A DNA stretch of 64,000 nucleotides. It comes from an uncultured Selenomonadales bacterium (GTDB taxonomy: Bacteria > Bacillota > Negativicutes > Selenomonadales > Selenomonadaceae). Below, piece by piece: positions 56,620 to 64,000 of this stretch. The translations under genes and the position numbers were made by a program. The stretch spans positions 62,001 to 126,000 of the forward strand of contig CAMZHX010000004.1 of NCBI GenBank assembly GCA_947307055.1. The letters run 5' to 3'. The first letter of the stretch is position 1, and every line of letters begins with the position of its first letter. Under the pieces are notes generated by a model. The model did not search any database, was not told the origin of the DNA, and saw only the letters and a list, made by a program, of their open reading frames with translations.

Positions 56620-58536
56620 ATGAGCGAAAGAGAAGAGATGACAGCACAAGAAGTTTTAAAGAAGTACGACGCCGAATCAAACACTATGGAATATACCGGC
56701 GCAATGGCAAAAATAATTTCGGCGATAGCAATAAGCTTTTCGATTTTTCAAATATACACGGCAAGTTTCGGATTGTTGGACGCGCAAATTCAACGGGCGA
56801 TTCATTTGGGCTTTGGATTGTGTTTATCGTTCTTGCTGTACCCGACGCGAAAATCATGGCGGCGCGATAAACTCCACCCGCTCGATTTAATCTTGGCGAT
56901 AGCGGGCGCGGCAACTCCGGCTTATATCGTGATAAATTATCGGGAATTGATTTTGCGAGCGGCTCTGCCAACTTCGACGGACGTAATGATTGGCGCGTTA
57001 GGAATTTTGCTCGTGATTGAAGCGGCGCGGCGAGTCGTCGGCATTCCTATGGTCTGCGTGGTACTATTCTTTATAAGTTATGCGTTTGCGGGGCCGTACA
57101 TGCCGGGACTTTTAGCGCATCGCGGCTTGACGATAGATTATTTTGTCAGCCACGTCTACTTCACGACCGAAGGCGTTTTTGGAATTCCGCTGGGCGTCTC
57201 GTCGACGTTCATATTTTTGTTTATCCTGTTCGGCGCGTACTTGGAAGGGACAGGGCTAGGGAAATTTTTTATCGACGTGGCGAACTCAATCGCGGGTTGG
57301 GCGAGCGGCGGCCCTGCGAAAGTCGCGGTGTTATCAAGCGGTTTAATGGGGACGGTCAGCGGCAGTTCTGTCGCCAATGTTGTGGGCACCGGCTCATTGA
57401 CAATCCCCATGATGAAAAAGTTGGGCTATCACAAAGATTTTGCGGGGGCGGTCGAGGCGGCAGCGTCAACGGGCGGACAACTTATGCCACCGGTCATGGG
57501 CGCGGCGGCCTTCCTAATGGCGGAATTTGTCGGCGTGCCCTATTTCGAAATTGTCAAGGCGGCAGTCATACCTGCGGCGTTATATTTTATCGGCGTCTGG
57601 CTCGGCGTACATTTCGAGGCTAAACGGAGCAATTTAAGCGGACTGCCGCGCTCGGAACTGCCTAAGCTCGGCGAACTCTTGAAAACACGCGGGCATTTGG
57701 CGATTCCGCTAATCGTAATCGTGTACTTGTTGGTGAGCGGCTATACTCCAATGCGGGCGGCGTTAATCGCGATAATTTTATCAATCGTGGTATCGAGCTT
57801 GAAAAAATCGACGCGCATGTCACCGGCGGCAATCGTCAAAGGATTGGAGACGGGCGCACGAAATGTTTTAGGCGTCTTAGTTGCTTGCGCGGCGGCCGGA
57901 ATAATAATCGGGGTCGTGACGAAAACCGGCGTAGGCTTGAAATTAGCGTCGGCACTTTTGGATTTATCGGGCGGAATGATTTTGCCGAGCATGTTTTTGA
58001 CGATGATAACGGCGATATTGTTAGGCATGGGCGTACCGACGACGGCCAATTACGTCATCACGTCGACGATAGCGGCTCCCGCGCTTATTCAAATGGGCGT
58101 GCCGATTTTGGCGGCGCATATGTTCGTGTTCTACTTCGGGATAATCGCAGACGTGACACCGCCGGTCGCATTGGCGGCCTATGCGGGTTCGGGCATATCG
58201 GGCGGCAACGCGCTAAGAACCGGAATCAACGCGTCAAAGTTGGCAATCGCGGCGTTCATAATCCCTTATATGTTCGTATTGAATCCCGAATTGATTTTGA
58301 TTCATGGCGTGACGCTAGAGCTTGGCTTATCGCTTTTGACGGCGATAGTTGGAATGGTCGCGTTGAGTTCGTCGCTGATAGGATATTTAGCCGCGCCGCT
58401 CGTGACGTGGCAGAGAATAATTTTAGGCGCGGGCGGGCTCATGATGATTAAGCCGGGACTAGCGACGGACATAGCGGGCATAGTGATTTTTGCGGCGATT
58501 TTATTTCTGCAACTCAGACAAAAAAAGGAAGGATAA
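56620..58536 (+). CDS. fused TRAP transporter permease (small and large membrane subunits)
   Basis: Secondary transporter permease of the TRAP/TAXI type, with the small (DctQ-like) and large (DctM-like) membrane parts in one chain. It is 638 residues with about 16-18 hydrophobic helices. Recognisable parts are IPMVCVVLFFISYAFAGPYM, LFGAYLEGTGLGKFF, GTVSGSSVANVVGTGSLTIP, AAASTGGQLMPPVMGAAAF, LGMGVPTTANYVI and FYFGIIADVTPPVALAAYA, the conserved fused-TRAP signature. The ATG at 56620 follows GAGGTG, so an upstream in-frame ATG at 56578 is ignored. The substrate-binding (TAXI) protein that usually accompanies it is not in the window. The substrate is unknown. Confidence 0.92.
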   Translation: MSEREEMTAQEVLKKYDAESNTMEYTGAMAKIISAIAISFSIFQIYTASFGLLDAQIQRAIHLGFGLCLSFLLYPTRKSWRRDKLHPLDLILAIAGAATPAYIVINYRELILRAALPTSTDVMIGALGILLVIEAARRVVGIPMVCVVLFFISYAFAGPYMPGLLAHRGLTIDYFVSHVYFTTEGVFGIPLGVSSTFIFLFILFGAYLEGTGLGKFFIDVANSIAGWASGGPAKVAVLSSGLMGTVSGSSVANVVGTGSLTIPMMKKLGYHKDFAGAVEAAASTGGQLMPPVMGAAAFLMAEFVGVPYFEIVKAAVIPAALYFIGVWLGVHFEAKRSNLSGLPRSELPKLGELLKTRGHLAIPLIVIVYLLVSGYTPMRAALIAIILSIVVSSLKKSTRMSPAAIVKGLETGARNVLGVLVACAAAGIIIGVVTKTGVGLKLASALLDLSGGMILPSMFLTMITAILLGMGVPTTANYVITSTIAAPALIQMGVPILAAHMFVFYFGIIADVTPPVALAAYAGSGISGGNALRTGINASKLAIAAFIIPYMFVLNPELILIHGVTLELGLSLLTAIVGMVALSSSLIGYLAAPLVTWQRIILGAGGLMMIKPGLATDIAGIVIFAAILFLQLRQKKEG

Positions 58537-58592
58537 AAGATTTTGGCGGCGAAATTTTCACCGATAAAAATAGTTTAGTGGAGGAATAGTTA

Positions 58593-59552
58593 ATGGCGAA
58601 TGATAAAGTACGCAAGGGTGCTCCGACTCTCGGCGACAAGAAAGGCATTTTGCTTGAGAGCGGCACGAATGAATTTGAGATAGTAGAATTTAGTATCGGG
58701 GGCGTGAATTACGGAATAAACGTCGCCAAAGTTCGCGAGGTCATTCAGCGCATACCGGTTACGGCAATGCCGCAAGCTCATCCCTACGTTGACGGCTTAT
58801 TCACTTTGCGCGGCAAGGCGATTCCTTTGGTGAATCTTCCGCGCTGCTTGAATGTTACGAACGGCGACGAGGCCAAAAATATTATCGTCACGGAAATTAA
58901 CAATTACGACATAGGATTTTTGGTCGAGAACGTCTCGCGCATACACCGCATTTCCTGGAAGGATATGGAGCCTTCGCCCGAAGTCGGCGACCAAAGCCGC
59001 GTCGTCGGTATCATCAAAATGCCCGACCGAATTGTTTTGCTTTTGGACTTCGAGACGATTATTGCCGAGATTAACCCCGAAATTAACGCCAAACTTACAA
59101 CGGTCGCAGATGCTGATGCTGATGTTCGCGCGGTGCGTTCCGATGTTCATGTTGTCGTTGCGGAAGATTCGCCGATGTTGCGCGACTTGCTCGTTACGAC
59201 TTTGCACGATTCGGGCTACAGATTTGTTCGCGACTTCGGCAATGGTCAAGATGCTTGGGAATATCTGCAAGGGCTTGCGAGTAAGGAAGGCAGTATCGCT
59301 GAACACGTCGGCATAATCGTTTCCGATGTCGAGATGCCTAAAATGGACGGTCACAGATTGCTGAAACTCGTCCGCAATAATGACAGGTTGCGCGACGTGC
59401 CGTTTGTTTTGTTCTCGTCGCTCATAAGTGAAGAAATGCGTTTGAAGGGCGAAGAGCTCGGCGCGAGTGCTCAAATTTCCAAGCCCGAAATCGGTCAGCT
59501 TATTGATTTGCTCGACAGCTTTATCTTTGGCAAAAAGAAGGTCAACATTTGA
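58593..59552 (+). CDS. cheV: CheV, CheW/receiver coupling protein
   Basis: Chemotaxis adaptor with a CheW domain at about 25-165 (EIVEFSIGGVNYGINVAKV, GLFTLRGKAIPLVNLPRCL, GFLVENVSRIHRISW) and a receiver domain at about 185-310 (VVVAEDSPMLRDLLV, phospho-acceptor Asp245 in IIVSDVEMPKMDGH, ISKPEIG). It couples receptors to CheA and modulates signalling by its phosphorylation state. The start has a GGAGG site. It stands apart from the che operon, followed by a heptamer repeat element and glmM. It has 319 residues, the usual length. Confidence 0.95.
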   Translation: MANDKVRKGAPTLGDKKGILLESGTNEFEIVEFSIGGVNYGINVAKVREVIQRIPVTAMPQAHPYVDGLFTLRGKAIPLVNLPRCLNVTNGDEAKNIIVTEINNYDIGFLVENVSRIHRISWKDMEPSPEVGDQSRVVGIIKMPDRIVLLLDFETIIAEINPEINAKLTTVADADADVRAVRSDVHVVVAEDSPMLRDLLVTTLHDSGYRFVRDFGNGQDAWEYLQGLASKEGSIAEHVGIIVSDVEMPKMDGHRLLKLVRNNDRLRDVPFVLFSSLISEEMRLKGEELGASAQISKPEIGQLIDLLDSFIFGKKKVNI

Positions 59553-59555
59553 AAA

Positions 59556-59624
59556 GGGAGAAGGGAAAAGGGAGAAGGGAGAAGGGGTTTGAACTTTTCT
59601 CATTTCCCATTTCCCTTTTCCCTT
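59556..59624. repeat. heptamer inverted-repeat element, short form, cheV/glmM gap
   Basis: The left arm has four heptamers GGGAGAA, GGGAAAA, GGGAGAA, GGGAGAA. The core is GGGGTTTGAAC. The right arm runs TTTTCTC, ATTTCCC, ATTTCCC, TTTTCCC. It begins four bases after the cheV stop codon and ends just before the glmM ribosome site AGGAGG. It is the same element family as in the che operon, with the shortest core. Confidence 0.88.
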
Positions 59625-59637
59625 AGGAGGTTTCACA

Positions 59638-60990
59638 ATGGCACGATTATTTGGGACAGACGGTGTGCGCGGCGAGGCGAATACCGAACTGCCGCCGGAG
59701 TTGGCATACAAAATGGGACGGGCGGCGACAATTTATTTCGGGCAACATTCGGAGGGCAGACCGCAAATTTTAATCGGGCGCGACACGCGGATTTCGGGCG
59801 AAATGTTGGAGGCGGCCTTAGTCGCGGGAATATGTTCGGCGGGCGGCAACGCAATCTTAGCCGGAGTAGTTCCGACACCCGCAGTCGCCTACCTCGCAAG
59901 GAAACTTCATGCGGCGGCCGGAATTGTTATCAGCGCGTCGCACAATCCCTTTCACGACAACGGGATAAAATTTTTCGGCGGCGACGGCTACAAACTTCCC
60001 GATAAGGTCGAGGACGAGATTGAAAAAATTGTTCGCGAACTTGCTGACGGACAAAAATTTTCGCGACCGACCGGCGAGGGCGTTGGGCATATCGAGTACC
60101 GCCAAAACCTTTTGGAAGATTATATCGGCTTCGTGATGAGCACGACTTCTGAGCGATTCGACGGCATGAAAATCGTTTTGGATTGCGCGAACGGCGCGGC
60201 GTATAAAGCAATGCCGACGGTTTTGGAGCGGCTCGGCGCGGAACTGATTTTAATCGGCGACAAGCCCAACGGAATTAACATCAACGACTATTGCGGCTCG
60301 ACCCATATGGAAAATTTGCGGCTGGCGGTCTTGAGGAATCATGCGGACATTGGGATTGCGCACGACGGCGACGCCGACCGCTGCCTTTGCATTGACGAAA
60401 ACGGCAACATCATCGACGGCGACCACATTATGATTATTTGCGCGAAGTTGATGCTAAAAGTCAACGCGCTCCCGAAAAAAACTGTCGTCGCGACCGTCAT
60501 GTCGAATATCGGCTTCCGGCAAGCTGCGGACGAACTCGGCTTGAACGTTGAGATAACGGCGGTGGGCGACAGGTATGTTTTGGAAAATATGCGGGCTAAT
60601 AATCACAAGCTCGGCGGCGAACAGTCCGGACATATAATTTTCCCTGATTACTCGACGACCGGCGACGGCTTGATAACTGCCCTGCAAGTTCTAACCGCTA
60701 TGAAAAAATTCGACGCCAAAGCCAGTACGCTCAACGCGCTCATGACGACTTATCCGCAAGTCCTGCTAAATGTCAGAGTCAAAAATAAAGCCGCTTACGA
60801 AAATTCGGAGGCGGTTAAGCTCGCGATAGCTGAGGGCGAATTGGAACTCGGCACGACGGGCAGAATTTTAGTCAGAGCGTCGGGCACTGAACCTTTGATT
60901 CGCGTAATGGCCGAAGGTCCCGATAAAAATCAGCTCAACCGCATTTGCAACAAAATCGCCGCCGAAGTCGAGAAAGTTGCCAATGGATAA
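59638..60990 (+). CDS. glmM: phosphoglucosamine mutase
   Basis: Converts glucosamine-6-phosphate to glucosamine-1-phosphate for UDP-N-acetylglucosamine, the precursor of peptidoglycan and lipopolysaccharide. It is 450 residues, the normal length. N-terminal MARLFGTDGVRGEAN is diagnostic. The phospho-serine loop is GIVISASHNPFHDNGIKFF with Ser101. The metal loop is AHDGDADRCLCID, the sugar-binding loop is GGEQSGHIIF, and the C-terminal phosphate site is RASGTEPLIRVM. Cytoplasmic. AGGAGG lies eight bases before the ATG. It overlaps the following chelatase gene by eight bases. Confidence 0.97.
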   Translation: MARLFGTDGVRGEANTELPPELAYKMGRAATIYFGQHSEGRPQILIGRDTRISGEMLEAALVAGICSAGGNAILAGVVPTPAVAYLARKLHAAAGIVISASHNPFHDNGIKFFGGDGYKLPDKVEDEIEKIVRELADGQKFSRPTGEGVGHIEYRQNLLEDYIGFVMSTTSERFDGMKIVLDCANGAAYKAMPTVLERLGAELILIGDKPNGININDYCGSTHMENLRLAVLRNHADIGIAHDGDADRCLCIDENGNIIDGDHIMIICAKLMLKVNALPKKTVVATVMSNIGFRQAADELGLNVEITAVGDRYVLENMRANNHKLGGEQSGHIIFPDYSTTGDGLITALQVLTAMKKFDAKASTLNALMTTYPQVLLNVRVKNKAAYENSEAVKLAIAEGELELGTTGRILVRASGTEPLIRVMAEGPDKNQLNRICNKIAAEVEKVANG

Positions 60991-61741
60991 AGCGATAATC
61001 TTAACAACGTTCGGCTCGGCTGACGATTCGATTCGCCAAAACATTTTCGACAAACTCACGGCGGAAATCAAAAAATTTTCAGCGTGGGAAGTGCGGCTGG
61101 CGTTCACGTCGAATTTCATGATAAAAAAATTGGCGCGACGTGGAATTTCAATCGCGACGCCCGCCGAAGAAATTTCAAAGCTCCGCGCAGAAGGTTTTAC
61201 GCGAATAATTTTGCTACCAACGCATTTGACGCCCGGCGAAGAGTTCGACAATAAAATAAAACCCTGCGCGGCTCCCGACGTTGAAATTATTTCGCCGCTG
61301 TTCAGTCAAGATTGCTCAATGCCCTTTGACAAAAAAATCTTCGCGACGATTCTCGATTGCTTTAAGAAGTCGCCCGACGAAGATTTGATTTTGATTGGGC
61401 ACGGCTCGCCGCACAGACATAATCCCGTTTACGAGAACTTGCAGAGGCTCGCGGGCGATAAGATTCACATTGGCGTTATCGAGGAGAGCGACACGCCGAA
61501 TTTTGCCGATGTCGTCGAGCGATTGAAAATTTCCCGCGCGGATAAGATTTTACTTGCGCCGTTGCTATTCAATGGCGGGGTGCACGTCGCGGAAGACATT
61601 GCCGGCGATGAAAATTCCTGGCTAAGTCGCCTTGCCGAACAAAATTATAAAGTCCGCGTGATTCGTGACGGGCTCGGCAACTTTGAAAAGTTCCGTGCGC
61701 TTTACCTCGAAAAGTTAGCGGCGTCAATTCACGTCCAATAA
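60983..61741 (+). CDS. cbiK: CbiK-type anaerobic cobalt chelatase
   Basis: Probable sirohydrochlorin cobaltochelatase that inserts cobalt in the early, anaerobic route to cobalamin. It is 252 residues from the ATG used here; a TTG two codons earlier is also possible. Visible CbiK-type features are the N-terminal AIILTTFGSADDSIRQ, RIILLPTHLTPGEEFD, the metal-site His region LIGHGSPHRHNPVYENLQ and the second His region FNGGVHVAEDIAGDENSWL. No other cobalamin gene is adjacent, and the coupling to glmM by an eight-base overlap seems to be chance operon building. A heme-type ferrochelatase is less likely. It is convergent with the next gene, their ends overlapping by 18 bases. Confidence 0.85.
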   Translation: MDKAIILTTFGSADDSIRQNIFDKLTAEIKKFSAWEVRLAFTSNFMIKKLARRGISIATPAEEISKLRAEGFTRIILLPTHLTPGEEFDNKIKPCAAPDVEIISPLFSQDCSMPFDKKIFATILDCFKKSPDEDLILIGHGSPHRHNPVYENLQRLAGDKIHIGVIEESDTPNFADVVERLKISRADKILLAPLLFNGGVHVAEDIAGDENSWLSRLAEQNYKVRVIRDGLGNFEKFRALYLEKLAASIHVQ

Positions 61742-64000
61742 ATTTTTCCCTTTGCACAGCAACGCCGTCCGATTGATTTTGGCGGCAGAAATATCCGTTG
61801 GGAAGTCGAATCGCTCGCGCAAAATTTTTAAAACTTCGCTCGGCTTGAGGCTCCCCTCCGGCGTTATCAGCACCGCAAATTTTATCAGCAACTCGTCGCC
61901 CGTCAACGAAATTTCGACCGGATCGACGAGATATTTTTTTAGTTCGAGTTCGCGAGATTTTTTGGGCGTGATTCGCGTGAAATTTATTTGGGGCGTCGCG
62001 TTGAAGTTTTTAATTGACAACTGCGCGGCGTCGAAAAATTTTTTATCGAACGGCAAACGAACTTCATAGCGCGACAGGTCAACCAGTGACATCACCGGCT
62101 TTGACTTGCCGCGTAATTTTTTCAGCCGCAAAATTTCTGCGCCGCTCGGTAGTTGCGCATTCAATTTTTTAGCGACTTCAAAGGCCTCGACAGGTCTTGT
62201 CAACTCGAAGTCAACGTATTCGCAATCGCTGGTCACTCCGACTGCCAACGCCGTCGCGAACGAAACTTTCAAGTGCGGATTGAAACCCTCGCTCCAAGCC
62301 GCCGGCAATTTCGACCGAATCAACGCCCGCATAAAAACGTTCATGTAGTCGAGGTGGCTAAGCACGGCGATTTCCGCGCCCTTTCTGATTTGAGCGCGGT
62401 ATTTGGTAGGGGAAAGGGAAATGGGAGAAGGGAGAAGGGGATTGGAAGGGGCGTCGGATTTGTTATCCATTACGCATTGCGCATTACGCATTACGCATTG
62501 CAGTTTCATGCAGACGCCGCAACCTGTGCAACTCGTGCGCCGACAATCGGGCGTAGTCTCGCCGACTTGCGACTTTTCCCACTCGGCAAGCAAATAACTT
62601 TTATCGACGCCCGGCGACGTATGCTCCCAAGGCAACGGCTCCCAAAAATCGCGCTCGCGCCCGCTATAATAATTTTTATCGACGCCGCAAGCCTCAAAAG
62701 CATTTTCCCACGCCTCCGGCTTAAATAAATCGCTCCAGCCGTCGAACTTCGCGCCATTTCTCCACGCCGCCTCGATGACTTTAGCAAGTCGCCTGTCGCC
62801 GCGTGCCAAAACCCCTTCCAACACAGACAATTTCGCGTTATGCCAGTTGTAAGTTATCGCCTTGTCGCGAATCAAATCCTTCAGCAGATTTTGCCGCCGC
62901 TCGAATTCCTCTTCCGAAATTTGCCCGAACCATTGAAACGGCGTCCAGGGCTTCGGCACGAAACATGCAACGCTTATCGTGACTTTGACGCCGCGTTTTA
63001 ACGCCGCAACTTTTTTCGCTAAGTCGGCTATGCCCGCGATGTCGTCGTCAGTCTCGCTCGGCAAGCCCATCATAAAATACAACTTGACATTGCGCCAACC
63101 TTTTGCAAATGCCGCCGCGCACGCGTCAAGCAAATTTTCTTCTGTGACGTTTTTATTTATCACGTCGCGCAGGCGTTGCGTACCGGCTTCGGGCGCGAAC
63201 GTCAAACCGCTCTTGCGCACCGTCTGAACTTTTTCGGCAAGCTCAATCGAAAAGCTATCAATCCTCAAGCTCGGCAGGGAAAAGCTAACCTTCTCGTTGC
63301 GGAAATCGTCTTTCAAATCGTCGATAAGTCTGTTAAGGCAAGAATAATCCGCACTGCTCAACGACGTCAAAGAAATTTCGTCCCAGCCGCTCGAATCAAT
63401 CAGCCGCCTTGCTTGCGCCCGTAAAGTTTCCTCGTTGCGCTCGCGAACGGGACGATAAGTCATACCCGCCTGACAAAATCGGCAGCCACGACTGCAACCT
63501 CTGAAAAGCTCAAGCATCGCTCTATCGTGAACGATTTCCATAAACGGCACGACCGGTTTTTCAACTGACGGCGTTGCGTCAAAATCTTTCACGACGCGCT
63601 TTAAAATTTTGGGCGGCGCATTCTCCAAAGTCCTCAAGCTCAAAAATTTTTCGCCGGAGTAAATCGGCTCGTAAAAGCTCGGCACGTAAATCCCTTTGAC
63701 GCTCAAAAGATTTTTCAGAAAACCGCACCGCCCGCCAATTTTGCCCGAACTCTTCCACGCAATAAAATTTTCTACGACTTCGCCGAAAACTTCTTCCGCC
63801 TCGCCCACGATAAAGAAATCAAAAAAATCCGCGACCGGCTCGACGTTATACACGCAAGGCCCGCCGCCAATTATGAACGGCTCATCATCTGCGCGGTCGC
63901 TCGCGTACAAAGAAATTTTCGCCAAGTCCAGCATGTTTAGGACATTTGTATAAATCATCTCGTATTGCAGGGAGAATCCGAAAAAATCGAAGTCGCGAAC
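61724..64000 (-). CDS. radical SAM/DUF2344 fusion protein (5' end beyond window)
   Basis: C-terminal ~758 codons of a large radical SAM protein; the frame stays open to the right edge (VRDFDFFGFSLQYE precedes the first internal Met). Parts: the end of an N-terminal cobalamin-binding-like domain (DDEPFIIGGGPCVYNVEP, FFDFFIVGEAEEVF); the radical SAM domain with its three-Cys motif in LELFRGCSRGCRFCQAG; a linker with SCTGCGVC; and a C-terminal DUF2344 domain (YRAQIRKGAEIAVLSHLDYM to the end). Such fusions are common in Firmicutes near rng/ribosomal genes and their substrate is unknown to me. Between the two halves lies an insertion made of two heptamer repeats, still in frame. Confidence 0.9.
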   Translation of the reverse strand, partial: VRDFDFFGFSLQYEMIYTNVLNMLDLAKISLYASDRADDEPFIIGGGPCVYNVEPVADFFDFFIVGEAEEVFGEVVENFIAWKSSGKIGGRCGFLKNLLSVKGIYVPSFYEPIYSGEKFLSLRTLENAPPKILKRVVKDFDATPSVEKPVVPFMEIVHDRAMLELFRGCSRGCRFCQAGMTYRPVRERNEETLRAQARRLIDSSGWDEISLTSLSSADYSCLNRLIDDLKDDFRNEKVSFSLPSLRIDSFSIELAEKVQTVRKSGLTFAPEAGTQRLRDVINKNVTEENLLDACAAAFAKGWRNVKLYFMMGLPSETDDDIAGIADLAKKVAALKRGVKVTISVACFVPKPWTPFQWFGQISEEEFERRQNLLKDLIRDKAITYNWHNAKLSVLEGVLARGDRRLAKVIEAAWRNGAKFDGWSDLFKPEAWENAFEACGVDKNYYSGRERDFWEPLPWEHTSPGVDKSYLLAEWEKSQVGETTPDCRRTSCTGCGVCMKLQCVMRNAQCVMDNKSDAPSNPLLPSPISLSPTKYRAQIRKGAEIAVLSHLDYMNVFMRALIRSKLPAAWSEGFNPHLKVSFATALAVGVTSDCEYVDFELTRPVEAFEVAKKLNAQLPSGAEILRLKKLRGKSKPVMSLVDLSRYEVRLPFDKKFFDAAQLSIKNFNATPQINFTRITPKKSRELELKKYLVDPVEISLTGDELLIKFAVLITPEGSLKPSEVLKILRERFDFPTDISAAKINRTALLCKGKNLLDVN
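62409..62440. repeat. single purine heptamer arm inside the radical SAM fusion gene
   Basis: GGGGAAA, GGGAAAT, GGGAGAA, GGGAGAA, then GGGG. It is the same family as the che-operon arms. On the coding (minus) strand it is translated as NPLLPSPISLSP in the linker between the two domains. Confidence 0.88.
62468..62502. repeat. second heptamer family, CATTACG/CATTGCG, inside the same gene
   Basis: Five 7-base units in a row: CATTACG, CATTGCG, CATTACG, CATTACG, CATTGCA. It lies 28 bases from the purine arm and is translated on the minus strand as LQCVMRNAQCVMD. No other copy was seen in the window. Confidence 0.88.

Overview
The window looks like chromosome from a motile, diderm member of the Firmicutes, most likely a Negativicutes (Selenomonas-type) bacterium. 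Three things point there: a Bacillus-order chemotaxis operon ending in a FliA-type sigma factor, a TolC-type outer-membrane channel (so there is an outer membrane), and LktA/FHA-type and RTX-type giant surface proteins. The lineage is inferred from gene content; there is no rRNA gene or other marker to confirm it. No tRNA, rRNA, CRISPR array or insertion sequence was recognised.

Layout. 1-6.4 kb (minus strand): che operon cheB - S23-like four-helix-bundle gene - cheA - cheW - cheC - cheD - small membrane protein - fliA (cut by the window edge). 6.5-8.0 kb (minus): a stand-alone biotin carboxylase. 8.3-20.5 kb (minus): a 4081-residue RTX-like repeat protein. 20.7-38.4 kb (plus): a 5874-residue filamentous adhesin, divergent from the RTX gene. 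38.5-39.5 kb (minus): NAD-dependent sugar epimerase. 39.8-54.4 kb (plus): an unknown acidic protein, then a RiPP (ribosomally made, post-translationally modified peptide) locus with two HlyD-type adaptors, two NHLM-type ABC transporters (one with a C39 leader peptidase), a Nif11-type precursor peptide with a Cys-rich core, a radical SAM/SPASM maturase, a second SPASM protein that lacks the radical SAM cysteines, a TolC-family channel and a FAD enzyme. 54.5-56.4 kb (minus): a LytS-type histidine kinase and an XRE-HTH/receiver fusion regulator. 56.6-61.7 kb (plus): fused TRAP permease, cheV, glmM, cbiK-like chelatase. 61.7-64 kb (minus): a radical SAM/DUF2344 fusion, cut by the right edge.

How the parts fit. 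The 40.7-53.3 kb block reads as a complete make-and-export machine: the peptide is modified by the SPASM pair, its double-glycine leader is cut by the C39 domain of the first ABC transporter, and the product leaves through the ABC/HlyD/TolC path. The precursor has its own near-consensus promoter. Directly behind it lies a decayed second core (a Cys-rich copy starting with a stop codon), suggesting a former tandem precursor.

The second theme is a family of dispersed heptanucleotide repeats (GGGAAAT, GGGAGAA, GGGAAAA). They form inverted-repeat elements in three successive gaps of the che operon and between cheV and glmM. One element encloses the S23-like gene, the others have a core of about 11-20 bases. 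Single arms also lie inside the adhesin gene and the radical SAM fusion gene, where the reading frame stays open. This pattern suggests a full element (with protein) and its short non-coding relatives.
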